DNA of 64,000 nucleotides from Lachnospiraceae bacterium (GTDB lineage: Bacteria > Bacillota > Clostridia > Lachnospirales > Lachnospiraceae): assembly GCA_017472605.1 (NCBI GenBank), contig JAFUPV010000035.1, positions 93,368-157,367 of the forward strand. Direction: 5' to 3'. The notes below the pieces were generated by a model that did no database searches, had not been told where the DNA came from, and saw only the letters and a program-made list of their open reading frames with translations. A program made the translations under genes and the position numbers. This document shows positions 53,089 through 62,684 of the stretch, in pieces (position 1 is the stretch's first letter; the number at the start of each line of letters is the position of its first letter).

Positions 53089-54780
53089 ATGCAATTACAG
53101 ACGATGCAGCAGCTGCAGACTCAGCTGCGTGCCATTAATCACAAGCCCTACGGCATGTACAAAGAACTGGCAGGAGGCTATGATTTCAAAACATACCTGC
53201 TGTGGATTGACCATGTGCAGGGGGATCCTTTTGCGTCGCCGTCCAGAGTCCGTGTGGAGATTCCGGCGGCGGGGCATGGATTTGCTCCTTCTCTGTGGGA
53301 CTCCTTTGAGAAACGGATCGCGCTGGAGGATCTGATCCTTCGCCGGTTCGGTAAGACGCTGAAGGAGAATGAAGAACGGCGGATGGGATCCGGAAAGAGC
53401 GGAAACCTGACCACCTGTCGGGTCGGACAGGAGATGCTGGAGCGGATCGCCGTGACGATTTCGAGGAAGTCACTGGAGGGTCGGTTTGAGGTTGGCTTTC
53501 CGGCGAGGGGAAGAACCATTCTGGCAGACGAGCTGATAACGATTCTGTTTGAGATTCTTCCAAAGGTTGTGGAACAGACATTTTTTGCGGCAAAATACCG
53601 CAGAGACACGCTGCAGAAGCGGATGGAGCTGGCTGTAAACCAGCAGGCAATCCGGGAACAGCTGGAGGAAAAAAAGCTTGCTGCTTTTGTTGCCAACGGT
53701 TCCATTCTGCCCCGGGAAAGCGGCGTGTCTGCCAGACCGATGAAGGAGGCGGTTGCTTTTTCGTCACCGCCTGAACTGGAAGTAACGCTGAAGGTTCCTT
53801 ATGGGGCACCAATTACCGGCATGGGAATTCCTCAGGGTGTTACAGTGATTACCGGCGGCGGATATCATGGAAAATCGACGCTGCTCAAAGCGCTGGAGGC
53901 AGGCGTCTATAACCACATCGAGGGCGATGGACGAGAGTATGTGATCACCCGTGCAGATGCCATGAAACTGCGGGCAGAGGACGGAAGAAGTGTCCGTGAC
54001 TGCGACATTTCCGCGTTCATCCGCCATCTGCCTAACGGTCAGGATACAACCAGGTTCCAGACGGAAAATGCGTCCGGAAGCACCTCCCAGGCGGCAAACG
54101 TGACAGAAGCAGTGGAGGCGCAGAGCAGGCTGTTTCTGATCGACGAGGATACAACGGCGACCAATTTCATGATCCGGGACAGCCTGATGGCTCAGCTGGT
54201 GGCGGACGAGGAGGAACCGATTACGCCGTTTATCCGGAAAATCCGCAGTCTCTACGAAGACCATGGAATCTCTACCATCATTGTCGCGGGAAGCTGCGGT
54301 GATTATCTGGCTGAGGCAGATGTGGTTCTTCGAATGGACCGGTATTGTGTGAAAGATGTGACACAGCAGGCAGAAGAACTGGTGGAGAAGAACCACTGCG
54401 TAATCCCGAGGGAGACATTTCCAAAGCTGGCTTTCACAAAGTCATGGAATGTGACAATCCCGAAGGATAAGTATCTGGATTATAAAATCAAAGCCAATGG
54501 AACGGACGGAATCAGCCTGAACTATGAGGCGGTTGATGTGCGGTATCTGGAGCAGATTGTCGACAGCGGTCAGTGCATAACGCTTGGCCTGATGATCCGG
54601 GATCTGCTGCTGTCAGACAGCTGTCGGAAGATGAGTAAGCGGCAGGCGGTTGAGGCAGTTTTCGCAAAAGTGAAAAGGGGCGGACTGGCAGCAATCACGC
54701 CGAAGGGGTACTCCTGCGGGCATCCGGTCATGGTTCGTCCCCAGGAATTGTATGCGTGCATGAACCGGATCCGGGGATAA
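53089..54780 (+). CDS. ABC-class ATPase domain protein (PF09818 type)
   Basis: A 563-residue soluble protein of the predicted ABC-class ATPase family. An N-terminal domain (about 1-230) precedes the ATPase part, with a Walker A variant GGGYHGKSTLL near residue 262 and a Walker B strand RLFLIDEDTTATNFMIRD near 360. The function is unknown; membership of nucleic-acid or translation-related processes has been suggested. ATG 53089 follows AGGAGG; the earlier ATG at 53041 has no site. It stands between truA and rplM in the same direction, though rplM has its own strong promoter. Confidence 0.85.
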   Translation: MQLQTMQQLQTQLRAINHKPYGMYKELAGGYDFKTYLLWIDHVQGDPFASPSRVRVEIPAAGHGFAPSLWDSFEKRIALEDLILRRFGKTLKENEERRMGSGKSGNLTTCRVGQEMLERIAVTISRKSLEGRFEVGFPARGRTILADELITILFEILPKVVEQTFFAAKYRRDTLQKRMELAVNQQAIREQLEEKKLAAFVANGSILPRESGVSARPMKEAVAFSSPPELEVTLKVPYGAPITGMGIPQGVTVITGGGYHGKSTLLKALEAGVYNHIEGDGREYVITRADAMKLRAEDGRSVRDCDISAFIRHLPNGQDTTRFQTENASGSTSQAANVTEAVEAQSRLFLIDEDTTATNFMIRDSLMAQLVADEEEPITPFIRKIRSLYEDHGISTIIVAGSCGDYLAEADVVLRMDRYCVKDVTQQAEELVEKNHCVIPRETFPKLAFTKSWNVTIPKDKYLDYKIKANGTDGISLNYEAVDVRYLEQIVDSGQCITLGLMIRDLLLSDSCRKMSKRQAVEAVFAKVKRGGLAAITPKGYSCGHPVMVRPQELYACMNRIRG

Positions 54781-54856
54781 ACGGCCCGAAAATCGGGTTT
54801 TCTGTGGATAACAGAAGAAAAAGTTGAAATATTTCGGATTTTTTACGAAAAAGTGA

Positions 54857-54885
54857 TTGACACTCCCCGCTCTGTGTAATATAAT
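54857..54885 (+). promoter_or_regulatory. rplM-rpsI promoter
   Basis: Perfect TTGACA (54857-54862) and perfect TATAAT (54880-54885) with 17-base spacing. Confidence 0.93.
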
Positions 54886-54892
54886 ATGTTTG

Positions 54893-55019
54893 CTGTGTTT
54901 TTGGCACAGTGTTCTTCGTGTGTGTAAACTGTCTGGAGGAGCCACAGCCCCGGCAAGATCAGACGTTACCAATTCAATGGAACAAATTGATGATAGATAA
55001 GATTTTAGGAGGAATTCCA
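54893..55019 (+). ncRNA. rplM leader, possible autoregulatory element
   Basis: The transcript leader is about 125 bases long, unusually long for a gene with a consensus promoter. It can fold a GTCTG / CAGAC closing stem around GGAGGAGCC-rich loops (about 54929-54965). L13 leaders of this kind occur in Firmicutes, but I cannot align this one to a known consensus by eye. Confidence 0.35.
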
Positions 55020-55448
55020 ATGAAGACTTACATGGCAAATCCTGCAAAGATTGAGAAGAAGTGGTACGTTGTGGACGCTGCAGGACAGACTTTAGGACGT
55101 TTGACATCTGAGGTTGCAAAGGTTTTAAGAGGAAAGAATAAGCCGGAGTTTACACCTCATGTTGATACAGGTGATTATGTAATCGTAATCAACGCTGACA
55201 AGATCGCTGTAACTGGTAAGAAGTTAGATCAGAAGATGTACTACACACACTCTGATTACGTTGGTGGTTTTAAGTCTGCAACTCTGAAAGAGATGCTGGA
55301 CAAGAAGCCGGAGAAGGTTATCGAGCTGGCTGTTCAGGGCATGCTTCCGAAGGGACCGCTTGGCAGAGAGATGATCACAAAGCTTCATGTTTATGCTGGA
55401 GCAGAGCATCCGCACGCAGCACAGAAGCCGGAAACTTTAACATTCTAA
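55020..55448 (+). CDS. rplM: 50S ribosomal protein L13
   Basis: The 142-residue length is exact for bacterial L13. [40 protein letters not shown] and the RMLPKGPLG-like segment [12 protein letters not shown] near residue 110 are conserved. It binds 23S rRNA early in large-subunit assembly. ATG 55020 follows AGGAGGAAT. It is co-transcribed with rpsI, 25 bases downstream, the nearly universal bacterial pairing. Confidence 0.98.
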   Translation: MKTYMANPAKIEKKWYVVDAAGQTLGRLTSEVAKVLRGKNKPEFTPHVDTGDYVIVINADKIAVTGKKLDQKMYYTHSDYVGGFKSATLKEMLDKKPEKVIELAVQGMLPKGPLGREMITKLHVYAGAEHPHAAQKPETLTF

Positions 55449-55473
55449 TCGGTAGTGTAAGGAGGAAATCACA

Positions 55474-55860
55474 GTGGCTAAGTTTTATGGAACAGGAAGA
55501 AGAAAGAGCAGTATTGCAAGAGTATATTTAGTACCGGGTACCGGTGTAATCACAATCAACAAGAGAGATATCGACAGCTACTTCGGTCTTGAGACCCTGA
55601 AGATGGTAGTTCGTCAGCCGCTTGTTGCTACCGAGAACACAGATAAGTTTGATGTTATCGTAAATGTTCACGGCGGTGGAACAACCGGACAGGCAGGTGC
55701 AATCCGTCACGGTATCTCCCGTGCGCTTCTGCAGGCAGACGCTGAGTATCGTCCGATCCTGAAGAAGGAAGGATTCCTGACAAGAGATCCGAGAATGAAG
55801 GAAAGAAAGAAGTACGGCTTAAAGGCAGCTCGTCGTGCTCCGCAGTTCTCCAAGAGATAA
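55474..55860 (+). CDS. rpsI: 30S ribosomal protein S9
   Basis: A 128-residue protein with the S9 opening [15 protein letters not shown], the [19 protein letters not shown] core and the basic C-terminal tail [10 protein letters not shown] that reaches the P-site tRNA. The start is GTG at 55474 behind GGAGGAAA, the family-typical MAKF opening. It forms the second gene of the rplM-rpsI unit and is closed by a terminator. Confidence 0.98.
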   Translation: MAKFYGTGRRKSSIARVYLVPGTGVITINKRDIDSYFGLETLKMVVRQPLVATENTDKFDVIVNVHGGGTTGQAGAIRHGISRALLQADAEYRPILKKEGFLTRDPRMKERKKYGLKAARRAPQFSKR

Positions 55861-55881
55861 TTGCTTTCTTACAAATAATTC

Positions 55882-55928
55882 GACACTTTTCAGCGGTGAA
55901 AATCGCTGGAAAGTGTCTTTTCTTTTTT
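55882..55928 (+). terminator. Terminator after rpsI
   Basis: GACACTTTTCAGCG / CGCTGGAAAGTGTC stem (one G-T pair) followed by TTTTCTTTTTT. Confidence 0.9.
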
Positions 55929-55974
55929 GAGAGTATAGATGAATGGACTCATTTTTTGACGGTGGAGGAAAGGG

Positions 55975-56571
55975 ATGAACAGAGACTCAATCCAAATACG
56001 GCGTGCCAACTTAAACGACGCACAGAAATTTCTGGATATCTATTCCTATTATGTAATAAATACAGCAATCACCTTTGAATACGAAGTTCCGTCGCTGGAA
56101 GAGTTTCGACGGCGGATGAGTGATACACTGTCCCGTTATCCGTACCTTGCGGCAGAACGGAATGGAGAAATCGTTGGCTATGCCTACGCCGGACTGTTTC
56201 ATTCCAGGGCTGCCTACCAGTGGAATGTGGAAACTTCGATTTATGTGAAGCAGGACTGCCGTGGGGGAGGTGTGGGAAAGGCTTTGTATGAATGTCTGGA
56301 ACGAATTCTGAAAGCACAGAACATTCTGAATCTGAATGCCTGCATTGCATATCCGGTTCACGAGGACGAGTACCTGACACAAGACAGCGTGCAGTTTCAT
56401 GAAAAAATGGATTATCAGATGGTCGGACGGTTTCATCACAGTGGTTACAAATTTGGAAGATGGTATGACATGGTCTGGATGGAAAAACTGATCGGGGAAC
56501 ATTCGGAGAATCCGGTTCCTGTTACCGTTTTTCCAGATTTGAAAATCACGAGTCCGGAGCAGTTGGAGTGA
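55975..56571 (+). CDS. GNAT acetyltransferase, phosphinothricin (Pat/Bar) type
   Basis: A 198-residue acetyltransferase like the Pat/Bar family, which acetylates phosphinothricin or methionine sulfone-type amines. IRRANLNDAQKFLDIYSYYV, TAITFEYEVPSLEEF and GYAYAGLFHSRAAYQWNVETSIYV are typical, and the acetyl-CoA loop is CRGGGVGKALYE near residue 100. A His-rich GRFHHSGYKFGRWYDMVWME ending is also standard. The natural substrate is unknown. ATG 55975 follows GGTGGAGG. Confidence 0.9.
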   Translation: MNRDSIQIRRANLNDAQKFLDIYSYYVINTAITFEYEVPSLEEFRRRMSDTLSRYPYLAAERNGEIVGYAYAGLFHSRAAYQWNVETSIYVKQDCRGGGVGKALYECLERILKAQNILNLNACIAYPVHEDEYLTQDSVQFHEKMDYQMVGRFHHSGYKFGRWYDMVWMEKLIGEHSENPVPVTVFPDLKITSPEQLE

Positions 56572-56630
56572 AGCAAAAAAAGAATGGAAAGATAACAGGA
56601 TTCGTGAGGAGAGAACGGTTCTTTTTTTGG

Positions 56631-56658
56631 TTGACAAATCATTGGTTTGTGTTATACT
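56631..56658 (+). promoter_or_regulatory. Promoter of the T-box/valS unit
   Basis: Perfect TTGACA (56631-56636) and TATACT (56653-56658), 16-base spacing. Confidence 0.8.
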
Positions 56659-56679
56659 GTCAGTAACAATTTCAGACAA

Positions 56680-57022
56680 AAGCATCGACGAGGAGGAGTA
56701 CACGCGGATCCGGATGAACAGAGAGAAAATGGCTGGTGAAAATTTTCGTGAAGGACGTGTGGAAGTAGCCTTTGAGCTTTGGATTGAACCGATGACTGCA
56801 GCGGAACAATTCTGGATATGTGCAAAGCAGAACCAGTGTTGTTCAGAACGTCATTTCAGTAGACTCCAACGGAGTTCCCACCGTTATCAGGGGAAGCGAT
56901 ATCGGAATCCTTACATGATTCCCGTATTGTAAACGAGTGCAGAAATCAATTTCTGAATTCAGGTGGTACCACGGACATGTCAGTTCGCCCTGAGCGTAAA
57001 AAACGCTCGGGGCTTTTTTTAT
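56680..57022 (+). ncRNA. T-box leader, valine-specific
   Basis: A tRNA-sensing leader. Stem I begins near GACGAGGAGGAGTAC (about 56688) with the AG-type bulge. The likely specifier is GTA (Val) at 56765-56767 within GGAAGTAGCC. The T-box AGGTGGTACCACGG lies at 56961-56974; its TGGT would pair with the ACCA end of uncharged tRNA-Val. The terminator GCCCTGAGCG / CGCTCGGGGC with seven T follows (56987-57020). Uncharged tRNA-Val should stop termination and turn on the synthetase gene at 57172. Confidence 0.9.
56987..57020 (+). terminator. T-box-controlled terminator
   Basis: 10-bp stem with seven T; competes with the antiterminator built from the T-box sequence at 56961-56974. Confidence 0.9.
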
Positions 57023-57171
57023 GAAAGCAGGGCGACTTTGTCTGTTATTGTAAATAGTAATGATTCTGGAAATTCCATTTCAAACCGGAAGACGGACGAA
57101 GCTGCAGAAGCAGCAGTCGGGATGGAAATGCTGTTGAATCGATTACGGAAAAAATTTACAGGAGGTACCCT

Positions 57172-59613
57172 ATGGAGAAGAGGTACGAATTTCAGAGAAT
57201 TGAACGGGAACTGGAACAGATGTGGCAGGAGAATGGAATCTATCGCTATCAGAATGGGCGGGACAAGAAGATTTTTTCCATTGATACACCGCCGCCTACC
57301 GTAAGCGGAAAGCTTCACATCGGTCATGTATTTTCCTATACGCAGGCAGAAATGATCGCCCGGTATCAGAGAATGCAGGGATATGACGTATTCTATCCGT
57401 TTGGATTCGACGACAATGGCCTGCCGACAGAGCGGCTGGTTGAGAAAGATGAGAAAATACGGGCAAAGATGCTGCCGCGCAGCGAATTTCGAAAGAAATG
57501 CATGCACACGATTCAAACCTATGAAGAGGAATTTAAGCGCTTGTGGAAGCGTCTTGGTCTGAGCGTAGACTGGGATCAGCAGTATCAGACCATTTCAGAT
57601 TTGTCACAGAAAATTTCACAGAAATCATTTCTTGAACTGGTTGGAAGGAAAAAAGCGTACTGTAAAAAATCACCGGTTCTCTGGTGCCCGGAATGTCAGA
57701 CGTCCATAGCGCAGGCAGAACTGGAAATGAAGGAATGTGAGACTACATTTAATTATCTGACCTTTCAGACGAAGATCGGAGACCTTCTGGTTGCAACGAC
57801 AAGACCGGAATTGCTGACAGGCTGTGTATGCATTTTTGTTCATCCGGATGATGAGCGATACAAGGCATTTGCCGGTCAGAAAGCGATCGTTCCTCTGTAT
57901 GGATTTGAAATCCCGATTCGGACGGAAGAAACTGTTGCCATGGATAAGGGAACCGGTGCTGTAATGTGTGCCACTTACGGTGATTCTGCTGACGTTGAAT
58001 GGTGTCAGAAACATAATCTTCCATACAAAGAGATCATTCTTTCCAATGGAACCATTCACGAATCCGTAGAACGAATTGGAGGAATGAAGATATCAAAAGC
58101 CAGGAAAGAGATCATTGCGCAGCTGAAGGAAAAGGGATTGCTGGTAAAGCAGGAAATAATCCGTCACATGGTAGCTGTTCATGAACGCTGCGGCAATGAA
58201 GTAGAGTTTGTTCCTTCCAGGCAGTGGTATATTGATGTTCTGTCGGAAAAAGAGCGTTTTCTGAAAGCGGCAGATGAGATTCACTGGCACCCGGAGCAGA
58301 TGAAGAGCCGGTATCAGTCCTGGGTAGAGAATCTGAAATGGGACTGGTGTATCTCCAGACAGCGGTACTTTGGTGTTCCGTTTCCTGTTTGGTACTGCAA
58401 AAGGTGCGGGCAGCCGATCTTTGCCAGTGAGGAACAGCTTCCGGTAAATCCGCTGGAAACACAGCCGCCCCACCCATGCAGCTGCGGCTGCGACGCATTC
58501 ATTCCGGAGGATGCCGTTTTTGATACATGGGCGACTTCATCGGTAACCACATTGATCAATTCGCATTACGGAGAGGCGGATGACCGATCCGGAGAGCTGC
58601 TGCCGATGAGCATGAGATGCCAGGCACATGACATCATCCGCACATGGGCATTCTATTCCATTGTTAAGAGTCTGTACCATACCGGAAAAATTCCGTGGAA
58701 AGAGATCATGATCAGCGGATTTGTACTTGCAAAGCCTGGAGAGAAGATCAGCAAATCCAAAAACAGCGGTCCGGATTCGCCGATTCATCTGATAGAAACA
58801 CACTCAGCGGATGCAATCCGATATTGGGCAGCGAACAGTAAACTGGGCACAGATACGTTTTTCAGTGAGGATGAGCTGAAAATCTCCAAACGGTTCCTGA
58901 ATAAGCTGTACAATGCGGCACGGTTTGCTGTGATGCAGCTGGAAGATTTCAGAAAAACGGAATCCGGGACAGGAGAAAACGATCCGGATGGCACGGAGAA
59001 TCGGGAACCGCGTCGTTCTGGTGAGACGGCAGAATGGAGCGGGCTGGAACTGCTTCCGGTTGATAGCTGGATTCTTCAGCGTGTCAATGAAACAACAATC
59101 CGGGTAAAGGAATTGCTGGATGCTTTTGAGGTTGGTCAGGCGAGACATGAGATTGATCATCTGTTCTGGAGTGATTTCTGCGATTACTACATCGAAATCG
59201 CGAAGGAACGGCTGTATCAGCCGCAGAAGCATGGAGAGCAGCAGCGGTATTCCGGTCAGATCGCACTGTATTACAGTCTGCTTGGAATTTTGAAACTCTA
59301 TGCAGTTTATACACCATTTATCACAGAGCATATTTATCAGGAATTTTATCGGAAATTCGAACCGGAATTGTCCATCCATCAGACCTGTTGGACAACAACA
59401 GCACTGGAACGCAGCTATCTGGAATTCGGTGAACATCTGAAAACGGTTATTGCTGATGTTCGGAAAGAAAAGACAGAAAAGCAGATGTCAATGAAGGATG
59501 GAATTTCCGAGCTGGTTGTAACCTGTCCGAAAAAGTTCAAAGAGTATTACAGGAAAACAGAAAAGGATCTCAAAGCGTGTACCGGAGCGGACACAATTCT
59601 TTTCAGAAGCTGA
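57172..59613 (+). CDS. valS: Valyl-tRNA synthetase, archaeal-type
   Basis: An 813-residue class I synthetase. The HIGH region reads PPPTVSGKLHIGHVFSYTQ and is followed by YPFGFDDNGLPTERLV, which is the archaeal/rickettsial ValRS form rather than the usual bacterial form (bacterial: NVTG-LHMGHA, then GTDHAGIATQ). An editing domain (TTRPELLTGC near residue 209), zinc-type Cys clusters (CPECQ, CKRCGQ, CSCGC) and KISKSK near 525 follow, then an anticodon-binding helical domain. RBS AGGAGG supports ATG 57172. The valine T-box upstream agrees with the specificity. Many Clostridia carry a second canonical valS; this cannot be seen here. Confidence 0.92.
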   Translation: MEKRYEFQRIERELEQMWQENGIYRYQNGRDKKIFSIDTPPPTVSGKLHIGHVFSYTQAEMIARYQRMQGYDVFYPFGFDDNGLPTERLVEKDEKIRAKMLPRSEFRKKCMHTIQTYEEEFKRLWKRLGLSVDWDQQYQTISDLSQKISQKSFLELVGRKKAYCKKSPVLWCPECQTSIAQAELEMKECETTFNYLTFQTKIGDLLVATTRPELLTGCVCIFVHPDDERYKAFAGQKAIVPLYGFEIPIRTEETVAMDKGTGAVMCATYGDSADVEWCQKHNLPYKEIILSNGTIHESVERIGGMKISKARKEIIAQLKEKGLLVKQEIIRHMVAVHERCGNEVEFVPSRQWYIDVLSEKERFLKAADEIHWHPEQMKSRYQSWVENLKWDWCISRQRYFGVPFPVWYCKRCGQPIFASEEQLPVNPLETQPPHPCSCGCDAFIPEDAVFDTWATSSVTTLINSHYGEADDRSGELLPMSMRCQAHDIIRTWAFYSIVKSLYHTGKIPWKEIMISGFVLAKPGEKISKSKNSGPDSPIHLIETHSADAIRYWAANSKLGTDTFFSEDELKISKRFLNKLYNAARFAVMQLEDFRKTESGTGENDPDGTENREPRRSGETAEWSGLELLPVDSWILQRVNETTIRVKELLDAFEVGQARHEIDHLFWSDFCDYYIEIAKERLYQPQKHGEQQRYSGQIALYYSLLGILKLYAVYTPFITEHIYQEFYRKFEPELSIHQTCWTTTALERSYLEFGEHLKTVIADVRKEKTEKQMSMKDGISELVVTCPKKFKEYYRKTEKDLKACTGADTILFRS

Positions 59614-59664
59614 GCGAAATCTGTCAAGGTGTCAGTGGCACAGGGGACTGAATTTCGATATAAG

Positions 59665-59697
59665 AAAAAGGAATCCGCAAAAAACGGATTCCTTTTT
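59665..59697. terminator. Bidirectional terminator
   Basis: Perfect 13-bp stem AAAAAGGAATCCG / CGGATTCCTTTTT between the convergent valS and EAL genes. Confidence 0.93.
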
Positions 59698-59719
59698 CCA
59701 TGCCTGTCCTGCGAAGCTT

Positions 59720-62410
59720 TTACCGGTGACAGTCACAGATTTCCTGACGGATTGCATCGGCAATGGCACCAACCGGATCCGGCGCAGGACGGCCTGTATA
59801 GTAGCCCTGGATAAAATCAACACCAAAATCGATGACCGTCCGGAGTTCTTCCGCGGTCTCCACACCTTCTGCAAGAACCTTGATGTTGTTATTTTGTGCA
59901 AATTCGATGGTATTACGGACAAACATCTGCTTGTTCTGATCGTTATGGATGCCGGAGATCAGGAAACGGTCGATTTTAATAATCTGCGGCGCATAGCGCA
60001 TCAGGTTGACTATGTTGGAATGGCCGGCACCGTAGTCGTCAATGGCGATTCGGCTGCGGCTGGTTTCGCCGCACAGACGCTTGATGGAGTTCAGTTCCTC
60101 ATCAGACACGGTATCCTGTTCCGTCAATTCAAACACAACAGAATCGAGATAAGGCTTATAGGTCTGAATCAGCAGATCGATGTCCTGATCATTGAGAAAA
60201 TGACCGGGGATCGTGTTGATGAAAAGACGACTGTTGCCAAAATGTTCATGTTCTGCGGCAAAACGGCGGATGATGTTGAACAGTGTCAGCTTTTCCACTT
60301 CGTAAAGGTGATTGTATTCCCGGGCTGCATGAAGAACCTCAAGCGGATTCATGCCGATGGTGGCATCGGTACGCATCAGTGCTTCATAGGCATAGATTTC
60401 ACCGGTCTTTGCGCTGACAATCGGCTGAAAATGGTAGTGAAACAGATTTTTTTCCAGCAGCAGATTGAAGGCTTTGTAATATTCTTTTGGTGCTTCCTGC
60501 TCCTTTACAACCTGTCCCATGCCCATTTTCAGACGGTTCATGTACATTTCGTTGTTTGCGAATTTTATAAATTCTTCCAGAGAGCCATCCCAGCCAGGCT
60601 GAGCTTCGGCACAGCCACAGTTAACTTCCACAAAATATTCTTTTCCGCTGTTGTTGTTATAGTCGCCAATCTGGCCGAAGAAGCTCGAAGTAGCACTGTT
60701 GATGGTATCGGCAATCTGGTCGGCGCTTTTGTAGTAGTTAATGATTAAGAACGTATCTTCTGCGATATGGGCCAGATAGCAGTCAACGGGATTTGCTTTT
60801 TTCAGTTTCTTTGCTACCAGCCGCATGGTATCCTCAATCTCGGTAATGCCATAATTTTCATAGATGTAGACATATTTCGGAAGACCGTAGACAGAGAAGG
60901 TAAGAGGCTTACGATGGTGGGACGCAACGGAGGAAAATTCTTCAAACCATTTGACTGCGCCTTTCAGATTGGGCAATCCGGTGATTGGATTGGTCAAAGC
61001 CGCCTGTTCCAGGGAAGCGCGCATGTCCAGCTGGCGGAAGACGTTGATGGCAATGTTAAAGGCGATGTTAATCGTTTTCAGTACACGCTTTACCCGATGT
61101 CTGCAGTACATGATGCTGTCTGTTTTAACGGCATAGTAGCCGCAGACAGTACTGCCGACATAGATCGCGTTCAGGATGTAAACGGTGGTATCATCGGCCC
61201 ATCCGCTGATGTCAGGAATCATGTCGGAAAGGGAAAGTGTGCCGCTCCAGCAGCTGCTGCTGTCACAATAGCGGGAAGGAATAACTTCAAGTGTATCGGC
61301 AAAGGGGTGGTTTCTGTTTCCCGCCGTTAATTCAGTAATGGAGGAACGGAAATCGCTGTTTAAGCAGATGTAGGTGTTTCCGAGAATGCTTTCAGCAAGC
61401 GTCTGACGGAGTCCGTCAAGATCGGTAATATCAAGCATCCGGTCGATGCGGTCATACATGAAGTCTTCATGTACTTCCATCTCGTCAACCGTATGGTACA
61501 GATCGGAAATGGCGCTGCGGAATTCGTCCCTGTCAGGTTCTTTGCATCCGCATGATTCGGAAAGGACAGGAAGATAGCGGAATTTCTTCACGCCCGGTTC
61601 GGTCTGACCGCTGAGCGCTTCCGTTACTGTTTCAACCGTTATACGTGCCAGTTCGTCCAGATCTTCCTGGCAGGTTGTAATCTGCGGGGTAGCGTGCCGG
61701 GCTGCAGGTACACCGTCAAAGCCGGTCACGATGACATGATCCGGCACGCGAATGCCGTATTTCTTCAGTTCATCGCAGACGGCAAGCGCCATGTAATCGT
61801 TGGCGCAGAAAAAAGCCTGCGGCAGTTTCTGACCGCTCTTTATCAGGGATTGAATGAGCTCTCTGGTTGGCTCGTCCCAGTAATGACCATAGCCAACACG
61901 GTCCGGACGAAAGACAAGACCATTTTCTTCCAGAACCTGCCTGTAGCAGCGGATCCGGTGCTCGGATTCGGGATCATTGTCCGGATTGCCGGCAATGAAG
62001 AAGGGATCGGATATGCCGTGATCCTGGATGACGTGATTCATGAGAGAACAGAAAGCAGAATCGTAATCGGACAGGATGGACCAGCATCCGTCACTGGTTC
62101 CGTTAACAACAAGTACAGGAACAGACTGCTCTCTGGCAGTAGCAATGATCGCTTCCGCAACCCGCTTGTCGTAAAAACTGTCATACAGAACAACGAGCGC
62201 ATCGATGACGGAATAGTTCATGATCTGGTAAACAGCCTGTGCACCCTGATCAAAGGAATCCTGATTGTAAAAATCAAGAAAACTGTTGAAGACAATCAGC
62301 TTATAGTCTGAATGCTGCGACAAATGGTGCAGCTTATGTAAGTAGTCTGCGGTTGTGACGCTGTTTATCTTTGTTAGACAGACACCAATCACTTTCTTAT
62401 TTTTTATCAT
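59720..62410 (-). CDS. Cytosolic sugar-binding-domain / GGDEF / EAL c-di-GMP phosphodiesterase
   Basis: An 896-residue protein without signal peptide or membrane helix. Residues about 5-290 have the LacI/GalR periplasmic-binding-protein-like fold (VIGVCLTKINS, ALVVLYDSFYD, FFCANDYMALAVCDEL, VTGFDG) but no HTH. A linker follows, then a GGDEF domain with a degenerate site (AEDTF), then EAL at about 650-890. The EAL catalytic set looks complete: YEALMR, FINTIPG, FELTEQD, IDDYGAGHSN, IKIDR and LAEGVET. It should hydrolyse c-di-GMP under control of a small ligand, probably a sugar. ATG 62410 follows GGGAGA; a TTGACA promoter stands upstream. Confidence 0.9.
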   Translation of the reverse strand: MIKNKKVIGVCLTKINSVTTADYLHKLHHLSQHSDYKLIVFNSFLDFYNQDSFDQGAQAVYQIMNYSVIDALVVLYDSFYDKRVAEAIIATAREQSVPVLVVNGTSDGCWSILSDYDSAFCSLMNHVIQDHGISDPFFIAGNPDNDPESEHRIRCYRQVLEENGLVFRPDRVGYGHYWDEPTRELIQSLIKSGQKLPQAFFCANDYMALAVCDELKKYGIRVPDHVIVTGFDGVPAARHATPQITTCQEDLDELARITVETVTEALSGQTEPGVKKFRYLPVLSESCGCKEPDRDEFRSAISDLYHTVDEMEVHEDFMYDRIDRMLDITDLDGLRQTLAESILGNTYICLNSDFRSSITELTAGNRNHPFADTLEVIPSRYCDSSSCWSGTLSLSDMIPDISGWADDTTVYILNAIYVGSTVCGYYAVKTDSIMYCRHRVKRVLKTINIAFNIAINVFRQLDMRASLEQAALTNPITGLPNLKGAVKWFEEFSSVASHHRKPLTFSVYGLPKYVYIYENYGITEIEDTMRLVAKKLKKANPVDCYLAHIAEDTFLIINYYKSADQIADTINSATSSFFGQIGDYNNNSGKEYFVEVNCGCAEAQPGWDGSLEEFIKFANNEMYMNRLKMGMGQVVKEQEAPKEYYKAFNLLLEKNLFHYHFQPIVSAKTGEIYAYEALMRTDATIGMNPLEVLHAAREYNHLYEVEKLTLFNIIRRFAAEHEHFGNSRLFINTIPGHFLNDQDIDLLIQTYKPYLDSVVFELTEQDTVSDEELNSIKRLCGETSRSRIAIDDYGAGHSNIVNLMRYAPQIIKIDRFLISGIHNDQNKQMFVRNTIEFAQNNNIKVLAEGVETAEELRTVIDFGVDFIQGYYTGRPAPDPVGAIADAIRQEICDCHR

Positions 62411-62459
62411 AGTTACACTATCTCCCTGAAAAAAGGTCACAATTCAACCAATTATATTG

Positions 62460-62488
62460 ATGATAGCATATAGGATTTTGCTTGTCAA
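62460..62488 (-). promoter_or_regulatory. Promoter of the EAL gene
   Basis: Minus-strand TTGACA (62483-62488) and TATCAT (62460-62465), 17-base spacing, extended TGC. Confidence 0.8.
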
Positions 62489-62566
62489 GAATCGCAGAAA
62501 GTCGATAAACTGGCAATTTTTGTGCAGTTTTCATGGCAGGATTTATGAACGGAAGATCGATTCGCG

Positions 62567-62595
62567 GTGACAGAAGGGATGAAATGTGATATGAT
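62567..62595 (+). promoter_or_regulatory. Promoter of the DUF1848 gene
   Basis: GTGACA (62567-62572) and TATGAT (62590-62595), 17-base spacing. Confidence 0.6.
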
Positions 62596-62684
62596 GGAAC
62601 TATCGGAAGAAGGACGGGGCAATCCATGATCGCAAAGACTTTCAGGATGACCGATTTGGTAAGAGGAGCGGAGGTGACAGAACA

